64,000 nucleotides of DNA from Haloprofundus marisrubri (GTDB lineage: Archaea > Halobacteriota > Halobacteria > Halobacteriales > Haloferacaceae): NCBI RefSeq assembly GCF_001469955.1, contig NZ_LOPU01000018.1, positions 64,001-128,000 on the forward strand, read 5' to 3'. This document shows positions 24,635 through 32,683 of the stretch, in pieces. The translations under genes and the position numbers were made by a program. Positions within the stretch are counted from its first letter, which is position 1. Each line of letters opens with the position of its first letter. A model generated the notes under the pieces. It was not told where the DNA came from and did not search any database. It was given only the letters and a program-made list of their open reading frames with translations.

Positions 24635-25978
24635 TTAGACGAGACTCGCGCCGTCGAGTTCGGCGCGTTCGTACTCTATCTCCATCAGGTCGAGGATGGT
24701 CGGCGCGATGTCGAACAGGTCGGCCTCGCCGATGTTCGCCTCGGTGTCGTCGACGAACAGCGTCGCGTTGTCGAAACTGTGCATCCCGTTTCGCGGGCCG
24801 GTGCCGAACACGTCGTCGTGGCCCTTGAAGCCGGCTTTCAGGTCGAAGCCGTGAGCGGGGATGGCGACGAGGTCGGGAGCGATGTCCTCGTGGTCGCCGC
24901 GGAACGCTTCCTCGCGTTCGACGACGCGTTCGCAGACCTTCTTCCCGTCGGGGCCTTCGAGCGCTTCGAGTTCGGCTTTGAGTTCGGCGCGGACCTGCTC
25001 GTACTCGGAGTCGGGGACGCTGCCGCGCGGTTCGCGGCCTTCGAGGTTGATGTAGAACCGGCCGGGGATGAGCGAGTACGCCTTCGTGTCGTCGGCGATG
25101 TCGCCGAGTTCGGAGTGGTCGTCGCTCTCGTAGCTCAGCCACCCGCTCTGTTCGAGCCACGTGTTGAAGTGGACCTCGTAGTCGAGCGAGGTGAACCCGT
25201 GGTCGGAGGCGACGACGAGCGTCACGTCGTCGGGGAGCATCTCCCGAATCTGGCCGATGTAGTCGTCGACCTGCTTGTAGAAGTCGATGAACGCCTGCTT
25301 GTTCGGCCCGTCGCGTTCGTAGTCTTTGAACAGGAAGTGGTTGACGCGGTCGGTCGTCATGAACACGCCGAAGAAGAGGTCCCAGTCGTCCTGTTCGATG
25401 TAGTGCTCGAACGCGTTGAACCGCTTTTCGATGGTGTCGTGGGCGTCCTCGACGAACTCGGTTTTGTCCTCCTCGTGACCGAGTTTCGCGTTCATGTCGA
25501 TGCGGTAGCCCATCGAGTTGAGCGTGTCGCGCAGTTCGTCCGGTTGCGCCGCCTTGTCGACGCTCGGCGAGAGAAAGCCCGAAACCATCCGCTGGACGTT
25601 TCGCTGCGGCGGGAACGTGACGGGGACGTTCATCACCGTCGCGTCCATGCCGGCCTCGCTGACGCGGTCCCACAGGCGCGTGGCCTGTACGTCGCGGCCC
25701 ATCGGGACGTAAGTGTCGTAGGAGCCGATTTCGCGGTCTTGGAAGCCGTAGACACCCGTCTCACCGGGGTTGACACCCGTCGTCAACGCGGGCCAGCAGG
25801 CGCTCGACTCCGGCGGGACGATGCTGTCGATGGCACCGGCGGTGCCTTCGTCGGCCAGACGTGCGAAGTTCGGGAACTCGTCGCGGTGGTCGTCGAGAAG
25901 ACTGAAAGGAACGCCGTCGATACCGATGAAAGCGACGCGCGGATTGTCGTTACCACGCAGTCGGTCGAACAAACCCAT
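24635..25978 (-). CDS. Alkaline phosphatase superfamily protein (type I phosphodiesterase/nucleotide pyrophosphatase)
   Basis: A 447-residue soluble metal enzyme. The N terminus RVAFIGIDGVPFSLL has the first metal-binding Asp. PPESSACWPALTTGVNPGETG holds the nucleophile Ser or Thr region near residue 70. VTLVVASDHGFTSLDYEVHFN supplies the DHG metal motif near residue 265, and IAPTILDLM is at the C terminus. Such enzymes hydrolyse phosphodiester, phosphomonoester or sulfate bonds; in archaea similar proteins include phosphoglycerate mutase-like and nucleotide pyrophosphatase-like members. Substrate is not predictable. The internal start at 25978 (MGLFDRLRG) is used because the 47 preceding codons look non-coding. 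It is divergent from the DUF5788 gene. Confidence 0.85.
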   Translation of the reverse strand: MGLFDRLRGNDNPRVAFIGIDGVPFSLLDDHRDEFPNFARLADEGTAGAIDSIVPPESSACWPALTTGVNPGETGVYGFQDREIGSYDTYVPMGRDVQATRLWDRVSEAGMDATVMNVPVTFPPQRNVQRMVSGFLSPSVDKAAQPDELRDTLNSMGYRIDMNAKLGHEEDKTEFVEDAHDTIEKRFNAFEHYIEQDDWDLFFGVFMTTDRVNHFLFKDYERDGPNKQAFIDFYKQVDDYIGQIREMLPDDVTLVVASDHGFTSLDYEVHFNTWLEQSGWLSYESDDHSELGDIADDTKAYSLIPGRFYINLEGREPRGSVPDSEYEQVRAELKAELEALEGPDGKKVCERVVEREEAFRGDHEDIAPDLVAIPAHGFDLKAGFKGHDDVFGTGPRNGMHSFDNATLFVDDTEANIGEADLFDIAPTILDLMEIEYERAELDGASLV

Positions 25979-26127
25979 ACCCCGGGATACCGTGGAAGAA
26001 CGTAAAGAGTCTTCCCTTAGTTGCACTGCCCGAAACCGACGCCGTCGGTCCCTCCTGTGACACTTTCCGCTGGCGTCTGCCGTACCGAGGGCGAAGGAGC
26101 GAAGTGCCGAGCGACGCAACGAGCGGT

Positions 26128-26565
26128 ATGAAGGAGTTCGAGCGGAAGCGGTTGTTGGAGCGGGTCAACCGCGAAGGGGCGACGGTCGGGGCTGACATCC
26201 CCGACCGCATCGACGTACAAGGCGAGGAGATAGACCTCCGCCAGTTCGTCTTCGAGATAAAGCGCCGCGACACTATCCCGCCCGGTGAGAAAGAGCGCGT
26301 CGACACGGCGAAGAAGAACCTCCGCCGCGAGCGACTCCAGCGGTTCCAGAAAATCGAGAACAACCAAGTGAGCTACGAAGAAGGCGAAAAACTCGTCGAG
26401 AGCATTATCGGCATCGACCGGGCGCTCAACGCACTGGAGTCGCTCCGACCGACGGACCTGAATCAAGAGGCGGAGTTACAGGAAGCCGCCGACAAGAAAC
26501 GGTGGATGAACTTCCTCAGGCAGGCGCTCGGCCGTGACGACTCCGGGGGGCGGATGCGACGATGA
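26128..26565 (+). CDS. DUF5788 family protein
   Basis: A 145-residue charged helical protein starting MKEFERKRLLERVNREGATV. The signature VGADIPDRIDVQGEEIDLRQ followed by FEIKRRDTIPPGEKERVDTA fits my memory of DUF5788, a haloarchaeal family of unknown function. The C-terminal half is a predicted coiled coil or helical hairpin. It ends in ATGA that starts a 24-codon reading frame leading to polX, so the three are linked. The start is set at 26128; an upstream ATG at 26104 would add an unrelated 8-residue leader. Confidence 0.75.
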   Translation: MKEFERKRLLERVNREGATVGADIPDRIDVQGEEIDLRQFVFEIKRRDTIPPGEKERVDTAKKNLRRERLQRFQKIENNQVSYEEGEKLVESIIGIDRALNALESLRPTDLNQEAELQEAADKKRWMNFLRQALGRDDSGGRMRR

Positions 26566-26636
26566 GCACGACTGTGCGACACGCCACGACCGCCCGACGA
26601 AACACCGAGGCCGCGCCGGCGAGGTGGTCGGCATGA
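26562..26636 (+). CDS. 24-codon reading frame between DUF5788 and polX (uncertain)
   Basis: ATG at 26562 overlaps the DUF5788 stop (ATGA) and its own stop at 26634-26636 overlaps the polX ATG at 26633 (ATGA again). The peptide would be MSTTVRHATTARRNTEAAPA and four more residues. It is Arg/Ala/Thr-rich and unlike acidic haloarchaeal proteins, so it may only transmit ribosomes to polX rather than make a functional product. Low confidence as a protein. Confidence 0.25.
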   Translation: MSTTVRHATTARRNTEAAPARWSA

Positions 26637-28381
26637 CGACCAACGCCGAAGTCGCCGACCGATTCGAAGAGTTCGCACAGTTCCTCGAAGCACAAGGCGT
26701 CGACTACAAGCCGCAGACGTATCGCCGCGCCGCCGAGAACATCCGCAGTCACCCCCGGTCGGTCGCCGACCTCGCCGGAGAGAGTCAAGACGCCGTCGAG
26801 GAGATAGACGGGGTCGGCGACGCCATCTCCAGCAAAATAGTCGAGTACGTCGAAACCGGCGAAATCGAGGAACTCGAAGCACTGCGCGCCGACCTGCCGG
26901 TCGACATGGTCGCGCTGACGAGCGTCGAAGGCGTCGGCCCGAAGACGGTCGGTGACCTCTACGAGGCGCTCGGAATCACGACGCTCGACGAGTTGGAGAC
27001 CGCCGCCGAAGCGGGTGAGATACAGGAAGTGAAGGGATTCGGTGCGAAAACCGAGCAGAACATCCTCGACAACATCCCCTTCGCCCGGCAGTCCCAAGAG
27101 CGCGAACTGCTCGGCGACGCCCGCCCCGTCGCCGACGAGTTGCTCGCGTATCTCCGCGGCGACGACAGCGTCGAATCGGCGGAAGTCGCCGGGTCGATTC
27201 GCCGCTGGCGCGACACCATCGGCGACGTGGACGTTCTCGTCGCCAGCGACGCAAACGAGTCGGTCGTATCGACGTTCACGGACTGGCCGAACGCCGACAG
27301 CGTCATCGAAGCGGGCGAGAGCAAGGCGAGCATCCGCTCGAACGGCATCCGGGTCGACCTCCGCGTCGTCGTTCCCGAAGAGTTCGGGTCGGCGCTGCAG
27401 TACTTCACCGGAAGCCGCGACCACAACATCCAACTCCGAAACGTCGCTATCGACCGCGACCTGAAGATAAACGAGTACGGAATCTTCGATATTTCCGAAG
27501 TAGCGGACCCCGACGCGGGCCAACGCGTCGGCGACAGAGTCGGCGGCCGTACCGAGGCCGAAATCTACGAGGCGCTCGATTTGCCCGTCATCCCGCCGGA
27601 ACTCCGCGAGGACCACGGCGAGATTCAGGCGGCACAGAACGGAACGCTCCCCGACCTCGTCGAAGAGGGCGAGATTCGCGGCGACCTGCACACCCACACC
27701 GACTGGTCCGACGGCGGAAACAGCATCGAGGAGATGGTCGCCGCCGCCGAAGAACGCGGCTACGACTACCACTGCGTCACCGACCACGCGACCGGCCCGG
27801 GGATGGTCGGCGGCGTCGGCCTCTCCGACGACGAACTCAGAGAGCAGATGGACGCCGTCGAAGCCGCGCGCGAGAACGCCGACATCGAGGTGTTCCACGG
27901 CGTGGAAGCCAATATCGACGCCGAGGGCGGTATCTCCGTCGACGACGACCTGCTCGCCGAACTCGACATCGTCGTCGCTTCGCCGCACAGCGCACTCGAC
28001 CAAGGGCGTGAGGAAGCCACGGAGCGCCTCGTCGCCGCCGTCGAGCATCCGTCGGTCGACGTGCTCGGTCATCCGACCGGCCGACTCATCAACCAACGTG
28101 CGGGACTCGACGTGGACTTCGACCGACTCGCCGCCGCGGCGGCCGAACACGACACCGCGCTCGAAATCAACGCGAACCCCGCGAGACTGGACCTCTGGGG
28201 CGAAGTCGTCAGTGTCGCCGTCGACGCGGGCGCGACCATCGCCGTCAACACCGACGCGCATAGTCCCGGCGAGTTCGAGAACGTCCGCTACGGCGTTCAC
28301 ACCGCGCGTCGCGGGTGGGCAGAATCGGCTGACATCCTCAACACGCGCGAAGCGACGGGCCTCCGCGAGTTCCTCCACTGA
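26633..28381 (+). CDS. polX: DNA polymerase X with C-terminal PHP domain
   Basis: A 582-residue family X DNA polymerase. The N-terminal 8-kDa-like and helix-hairpin-helix regions appear in VEEIDGVGDAISSKIVEYVE and LTSVEGVGPKTVGDLYEAL. The palm has VAGSIRRWRDTIGDVDVLV, with the catalytic Asp pair in GDVDVLV, and RVDLRVV. The PHP domain from residue about 340 has DLHTHTDWSDG, CVTDHA, EVFHGVEANID, VVASPHS, VDVLGHPTGR and NTDAHSPGE, giving metal-binding residues for 3'-5' exonuclease or AP-endonuclease activity. It acts in base excision and gap repair. The gene is coupled to upstream genes and followed after one base by the Mut7-C RNase gene. Confidence 0.93.
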   Translation: MTTNAEVADRFEEFAQFLEAQGVDYKPQTYRRAAENIRSHPRSVADLAGESQDAVEEIDGVGDAISSKIVEYVETGEIEELEALRADLPVDMVALTSVEGVGPKTVGDLYEALGITTLDELETAAEAGEIQEVKGFGAKTEQNILDNIPFARQSQERELLGDARPVADELLAYLRGDDSVESAEVAGSIRRWRDTIGDVDVLVASDANESVVSTFTDWPNADSVIEAGESKASIRSNGIRVDLRVVVPEEFGSALQYFTGSRDHNIQLRNVAIDRDLKINEYGIFDISEVADPDAGQRVGDRVGGRTEAEIYEALDLPVIPPELREDHGEIQAAQNGTLPDLVEEGEIRGDLHTHTDWSDGGNSIEEMVAAAEERGYDYHCVTDHATGPGMVGGVGLSDDELREQMDAVEAARENADIEVFHGVEANIDAEGGISVDDDLLAELDIVVASPHSALDQGREEATERLVAAVEHPSVDVLGHPTGRLINQRAGLDVDFDRLAAAAAEHDTALEINANPARLDLWGEVVSVAVDAGATIAVNTDAHSPGEFENVRYGVHTARRGWAESADILNTREATGLREFLH

Positions 28382-28382
28382 G

Positions 28383-28853
28383 ATGAGCGAAAAGACAGCG
28401 TCGACCAGCACTTCCCTGCTGCTCGACGTGATGCTCGGAAAACTCGCCGTCTACTTGCGGATGTGTGGTTACGACGCCGTCTACGCGCTCGACAGGGAGA
28501 TAGAGGCCGACGAGCGACTGCTGGCACTCGCTGAGACGGAGAATCGTCGACTCCTCACGCGCGACGTACAACTCGCCGAACGCGCAAACGACGGTGTTCT
28601 TCTCCAGTCGCGTGTCGTCGCCGACCAGTTACGCGAACTCCGAGACGCCGGCTTCGACCTCACACTCGATGACCGACCGGCGCGCTGTGGACAGTGTAAC
28701 GGGCCGGTCGAACGCGTCGGCGACAACGAGAGGACACCCGAATACGCCCCGGACTCGGCCGAGCAGGCAGTGTTTCGGTGTATTCGCTGTGGACAGCACT
28801 TCTGGAAGGGGAGTCACTGGGACGACGTAGAAGAGACGTTGGCGTCGATTTGA
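28383..28853 (+). CDS. Mut7-C RNase domain protein
   Basis: A 156-residue protein with an N-terminal PIN-like Mut7-C domain (LLLDVMLGKLAVYLRMCGYD with the conserved Asp near residue 12, then RRLLTRDVQLAERA) and a C-terminal zinc ribbon (CGQCNGPV near 101, CIRCGQHFWKGSHW near 134). The family is predicted to be ribonucleases related to the C-terminal domain of the C. elegans MUT-7 exonuclease. It starts one base after the polX stop, so the DUF5788-polX-Mut7-C set is an operon, consistent with a nucleic-acid repair or processing function. Confidence 0.85.
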   Translation: MSEKTASTSTSLLLDVMLGKLAVYLRMCGYDAVYALDREIEADERLLALAETENRRLLTRDVQLAERANDGVLLQSRVVADQLRELRDAGFDLTLDDRPARCGQCNGPVERVGDNERTPEYAPDSAEQAVFRCIRCGQHFWKGSHWDDVEETLASI

Positions 28854-28875
28854 GCCGATTCGAGTCGCTTCGACT

Positions 28876-29931
28876 TCAGCGGCGGTTCTCGTCTTCGCTC
28901 CGACTGGTCCACTCCTCACAGGCGGCCATGTCGTCCATCAGTTCGCTGTGGTGGTGGCAGTACGGTTGCATGCCGTGTTCCGTTCGGACGTACTGGAAGT
29001 GTGTGCAGCTCCCGCAGTAGCTGTCGCCTTTCGGTTGGCGCGGCTGGCTCGGCGTCTCCGTCGAGTTCGAAGACATGACCTCGGCGTCGCCGGGGACGGG
29101 GTCGTCGAGTGGCGAGTAGATGTCCGCGTCGGTCGCACCGCCGTCGCTGACCGTCGAACTCGTGACGGAGTTCCATCCCGACGACCCCGTGGAGTCGGTC
29201 CCGGTCGTTCGGCTGTTCGACACCGATGACCCGCCACGATGGGCGGTCTGCGAGCCGTGGTTGCTGCCAACGTTGCTGACGTTGCCGACGGTGTCGACAT
29301 CGTCGGCAGACGCGTTCGTCGATTGGTTCGTCTGTGTCTCGACTTCGCCGTCGGGCGTCGCACCGAGCAGTCCGATACCGCCCATGCCGCCGGCGACTGG
29401 CCGTTCGACTTCGACGATTTTCGTCTCGCCCTGTCGAGTAATCTCCATCCGGACTGTCCCGCCGGGGTCGTTTCGCGTCTTGAAGTTAGCGACGCCGGCG
29501 AACAGACACCAGAACGTGGTCACGCTGCCGACGAAGTACAGACCGACGGTGGGAAGGGTGAGCTCCGGACCCTGCACGCCCGGACAGACCGCTCCGGACC
29601 ACTGACAGGGGTACGCCTCCCAGAACAGCGCAACGCCGGCGAGCGTCACGAGCGCGCCGACGACGGCCGCAAAGCGGGTTCGACGCCCGGCAGGCAGGAT
29701 GGCGAAGATACCCAGAAACACCGCCGGGACGCCGAGGCCGCCGAGGGTGATTCCGAGTTCCCGCGCCTGCCAGAGCGGGGCCTCCGCACCGACGAGGAAG
29801 TTCGTCGTCGCGGCGAGGATACCAAGAACTACGAGCAGTGCGCCGGCGAGAAACAGTCCCGCTCCCGCGTACAGTCGACGGGAACTCGCGTGTCTCGTTC
29901 CCGCTCTGTACGCCTCCGAGAGACTCGTCAT
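28876..29931 (-). CDS. Haloarchaeal multi-pass membrane protein with C-terminal zinc-binding segment (DUF7139-like)
   Basis: A 351-residue protein starting MTSLSEAYRAGTRHASSRRL. Four hydrophobic segments occupy residues about 22-46, 59-77, 86-105 and 126-150. A Ser/Thr/Asn-rich, poorly conserved linker follows (about 200-290), ending in a Cys/His cluster YCGSCTHFQYVRT, then YCHHHSELMDDMAACEEW, likely a zinc site in the cytoplasm. I recall the family only as a haloarchaeal hypothetical (DUF7139). The start at 29931 is favoured over 29958 because the helix N terminus resembles cytoplasmic starts. It is convergent with the Mut7-C RNase gene. Confidence 0.68.
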   Translation of the reverse strand: MTSLSEAYRAGTRHASSRRLYAGAGLFLAGALLVVLGILAATTNFLVGAEAPLWQARELGITLGGLGVPAVFLGIFAILPAGRRTRFAAVVGALVTLAGVALFWEAYPCQWSGAVCPGVQGPELTLPTVGLYFVGSVTTFWCLFAGVANFKTRNDPGGTVRMEITRQGETKIVEVERPVAGGMGGIGLLGATPDGEVETQTNQSTNASADDVDTVGNVSNVGSNHGSQTAHRGGSSVSNSRTTGTDSTGSSGWNSVTSSTVSDGGATDADIYSPLDDPVPGDAEVMSSNSTETPSQPRQPKGDSYCGSCTHFQYVRTEHGMQPYCHHHSELMDDMAACEEWTSRSEDENRR

Positions 29932-30080
29932 GGCCGCGGCTACGTAACCCCCCCACAAAACGATGCGTCAGACACGCGTCAGACACGCGCTTCAGAGAGC
30001 TCCGAAGTGTCCCGAACGGACCCTCTGCGCGCTTCGTCCGGTCGGTCGAGCGAGGCTGTCGCCGGAGGCGGGTCGAAGAG

Positions 30081-30087
30081 ATTAATG
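30081..30087 (+). promoter_or_regulatory. TATA-like box before the DUF5789 gene
   Basis: attaatg centred about 27 bases before the ATG at 30111; this is leaderless-promoter spacing. Confidence 0.55.
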
Positions 30088-30110
30088 TCGGCGGTGGCAA
30101 ACCGCCGGGT

Positions 30111-30398
30111 ATGGCTGACGACGATGCCGAAGACGAGGGACCAGTCGTCGAACTCGGCGACGGCGAACCGGTCGACGGCGCACCGCTGGCGCAGGTCGCC
30201 TCCCGACTGACCTGGCCGCAGCAGGCGAGTAGCATCCGACAGAAAGAGGGCGACGCAGTCATCCGGACGCCGAGCGGCGCACAGACGCTCTCGGACGTCC
30301 TCGACCGCATCGACGACACGTACTTCGACACTCGCCAGACGTTCGTGAGCAAGGTTCACGCCGTCGTCGGCGACGAACCTGTCGAGACCTCGAACTGA
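30111..30398 (+). CDS. DUF5789 family protein
   Basis: A 95-residue acidic protein beginning MADDDAEDEGPVVELGDG. Its core LAQVASRLTWPQQASSIRQKEGD followed by IRTPSGAQTLSDVLDRIDDTYF matches what I remember as DUF5789, a small haloarchaeal family of unknown function. The core could form a DNA-binding or helical-hairpin fold, but no catalytic residue is seen. It has its own TATA-like box and is followed by a separately promoted DUF302 gene 42 bases downstream. Confidence 0.75.
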   Translation: MADDDAEDEGPVVELGDGEPVDGAPLAQVASRLTWPQQASSIRQKEGDAVIRTPSGAQTLSDVLDRIDDTYFDTRQTFVSKVHAVVGDEPVETSN

Positions 30399-30440
30399 CC
30401 GACCACGTCGCTTTTTGCGCCGACACACGGATAGTGAGCT

Positions 30441-30890
30441 ATGGCGCTCCCAATCGACCCGTCTGCACTCGACGCCGGCGACATCGGCGAGAAGCGTGCG
30501 ACGCTCCACATGGACCACGAGGAAGCCGTCGAACACGTCCGCGACGTGTTTTTGAATGCTGGCTTCGGCATCGCCACCGAGTTCTCACCGTCGGAGATGC
30601 TCAACGAGAAAGTCGACGCCGGGCGTGACCCGTACTACGTACTCGGCGCGTGCAACCCAAACATGGCCGACAGAGCGCTCGACGCCTCCGATAAGAAGAT
30701 GGGCGCGCTCTTCCCCTGCAACGTCGTCGTCTGGGAGGAAGAACCCGGCGTGCAGACGGTGTACCACGTGAGCATCATGCGCGTCGCTCGCCTCGCGGGT
30801 ATCGCACCCGACGACGGGGAGATGGCCGATATCATCGCCGACACCGGCGAGTTGGTCGACGACGCGTACGCGAACCTCGACACGGCGTAG
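30441..30890 (+). CDS. DUF302 domain protein
   Basis: A 149-residue protein of the DUF302 family, alpha/beta proteins of unknown biochemical role that often bind small ligands. The signature EEAVEHVRDVFLNAGFGIATE, then YYVLGACNPNMADRALDASDKKMG, then LFPCNVVVWEEEPG is characteristic, including the Cys near the middle. A ctttttg box about 27 bases upstream of the ATG indicates leaderless transcription. It precedes a small membrane protein on the other strand. Confidence 0.88.
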   Translation: MALPIDPSALDAGDIGEKRATLHMDHEEAVEHVRDVFLNAGFGIATEFSPSEMLNEKVDAGRDPYYVLGACNPNMADRALDASDKKMGALFPCNVVVWEEEPGVQTVYHVSIMRVARLAGIAPDDGEMADIIADTGELVDDAYANLDTA

Positions 30891-30956
30891 TCGGACCCTG
30901 TCGACCCACGAGACGACGTTGTCCAACTCGGCCGAATATCGACGCGATGTCGGCGA

Positions 30957-31139
30957 CTACGGCCGGTTCTCCGCGGCGATTCGTTCCAGTGACTCGGCCA
31001 TCGACGCCGTGTCTTTCCGAATCTTGTACAGCAGATACAGCGCGATAAGCGGCACGAGTGCCGTCAGCAGATAGAACACGCCGATGAACACGAAAATCAA
31101 CAGCTCTGGACCGCCGGGAATCGCTTGGAGTGGGAGCAT
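30957..31139 (-). CDS. Small single-pass membrane protein, 60 aa
   Basis: A 60-residue protein, MLPLQAIPGGPELLIFVFIG at its start, with one hydrophobic helix over residues about 13-40 and a charged C-terminal tail with heptad-like SMAESLERIAAENRP. It lies 31 bases downstream of nreA on the same strand. Haloarchaea carry similar small twin-arginine-like or preprotein-associated helices, for instance TatA-type, but the amphipathic second helix is too short to call TatA with confidence. Function unknown. Confidence 0.65.
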   Translation of the reverse strand: MLPLQAIPGGPELLIFVFIGVFYLLTALVPLIALYLLYKIRKDTASMAESLERIAAENRP

Positions 31140-31170
31140 CGCCCGAACTACTCAATCAAGTTACAAGTAG

Positions 31171-32469
31171 CTAATCGTCGTCCGAACTGCCGACACCGAA
31201 GTCCGTGAGATTCGTCTGTAAGCCGGCGACCATCGCGGACTTTCGCCGGAGGTCCGCCATCGACACCGGGAGGAGATTCGACACCTCTCGCACCGCGTCG
31301 GCGAACGTCTCGCTCTCGCCGTGTTCGCCCTCGAAGGCGTGGCGGACGGACTCGCGGACCTGCCAGACGCCGACCGGTCCCCAGTAGTCGTCGGAGACGT
31401 GTCGAACGACGAGTACTTTCGCTTGCCGACCGATGTTCGAGAGATGTTCGAGTACGCCCAGTCGAGCGGCGTAGTACGCGCCTGCCGTCTCGTCGACGTA
31501 CTGCGTTCGGCCCTCGAACCCTTCGCGGTCGCTGGAGAGCCACATCCCCGACTCGGGGTCGGGGTTCCAGATGCTTCCCGGCGCTTTCATTTCGACGAGT
31601 TCGTACTCCCACTGGCCGGGGGCGAGAATCACCCAGAACGCGTTGCCGAGATACTCGTTGCGCCACACCTGCACGGAGTCGACGCTCGGCGCGTCACGAA
31701 CTGTCCCGCGGAGATACTGACCGACGGTGTCGTCGACGGCGGTGATAGACCACCGCGTCGGGACGAGGCGACGACTCGCGGACTCGCCGAGCGCCCCTGC
31801 CGAGAGGACGCTGTTGATGTCGTACACGTCGAATCCCCGGCGATAGAGGTACGTCATCGCCCCCTGTGCCTGCCAGTCGTCGTCTTCGAGCGTTTTCTTC
31901 ACCGGACGGGGGACGTGGGGGTTTTCGGCTAAGTCGGCCGACTGCGCTCGGGCGCGCGGGCCGGTCGGCGTCGCCACGTCGTCGCGGCCGACGTCGAAGT
32001 CGATTTCGGGTGCGCCGTCGAGTCCGATTTCGACCGACACCGGCCGGTCGGCGATGGCAACCTCGCGTTGGACGCCGAGAAACCCGTCCCACGCGTCGTG
32101 GACGTTGGTGTCCGCGCCGACTTTCACGTCCGCCGGTTGGTTCGAGTTCAGCAGACTCGTCCGGCGTCGAAACACGTCTTCGATGCCGACGCCTTCGTCG
32201 TACCACGCACCGCTGGTCTCGAAGGAGGCAGCGTCGGATTCGAAGCCGACGGGCGACAGAATGCCCGTCGAGACGTTCGGGTAGTTCGCGCGGCCGACGA
32301 AGATAGACGGTGAGACGCTCCCGAACAGCGAGTCACCCTGTACCCGCTCGTCGAACCGATGTTGGAAGGATTCGAGGTGGTCGACGATGGCGTAGGACTT
32401 CTCCATCGCCAAGCGCCGTCGCTCGGCGCGTTCGTTCGCCTCGAACTCGATGTAGTCGTCGAGCCGCAT
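31171..32469 (-). CDS. nreA: DNA repair protein NreA
   Basis: A 432-residue protein matching archaeal NreA. The N-terminal FGSVSPSIFVGRANYPNVSTG, then LGVQREVAIADRPVSVEIGLD, DDWQAQGAMTYLYRRGFDVY and GRQAKVLVVRHVSDDYWGPVG are family-typical. At the extreme C terminus QTNLTDFGV resembles a PCNA-interacting (PIP) motif, known to be used by NreA. The protein contributes to repair of DNA damage, and its function in H. volcanii is linked to PCNA. Whether the usual N-terminal zinc finger is present is unclear: no CxxC pair is seen here. A 19-base inverted repeat lies just upstream of the start. Confidence 0.9.
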   Translation of the reverse strand: MRLDDYIEFEANERAERRRLAMEKSYAIVDHLESFQHRFDERVQGDSLFGSVSPSIFVGRANYPNVSTGILSPVGFESDAASFETSGAWYDEGVGIEDVFRRRTSLLNSNQPADVKVGADTNVHDAWDGFLGVQREVAIADRPVSVEIGLDGAPEIDFDVGRDDVATPTGPRARAQSADLAENPHVPRPVKKTLEDDDWQAQGAMTYLYRRGFDVYDINSVLSAGALGESASRRLVPTRWSITAVDDTVGQYLRGTVRDAPSVDSVQVWRNEYLGNAFWVILAPGQWEYELVEMKAPGSIWNPDPESGMWLSSDREGFEGRTQYVDETAGAYYAARLGVLEHLSNIGRQAKVLVVRHVSDDYWGPVGVWQVRESVRHAFEGEHGESETFADAVREVSNLLPVSMADLRRKSAMVAGLQTNLTDFGVGSSDDD

Positions 32470-32477
32470 CGGCTGAG

Positions 32478-32496
32478 TTACCCGCCAAGCGGGTAA
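32478..32496. promoter_or_regulatory. Inverted repeat between promoter and nreA start
   Basis: ttacccgc-caa-gcgggtaa, two perfect 8-base arms with a 3-base centre, located 9-27 bases upstream of the nreA start codon. It could be an operator or an RNA hairpin in the short leader. Confidence 0.75.
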
Positions 32497-32683
32497 GAAG
32501 GTTCGGCATGTCGCTACGGCGGGCGATTGCGAGCAGGCGATTCGGTCGAGTTCCCAGCAACGCGAGCGACGAACGTCTTGCTGGTGGCTCCACGTCGACG
32601 ACCGGCGAATCGCACACCCACAGTCGGCCGTCGGTCAGGCGTCAGAACACACGGTCGGATGGGTCCGCTCTCGTATCTAAACT

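Noticed and set aside
24437-26005. A 522-codon plus-strand frame over the alkaline-phosphatase-like gene
   Set aside because: The minus-strand protein has metal motifs and normal length; the plus frame is Val/Asp/Glu-rich shadow.
30899-30956. Possible terminator between the DUF302 gene and the small membrane gene
   Set aside because: No clear T-run or stable hairpin was seen, so no terminator was called.
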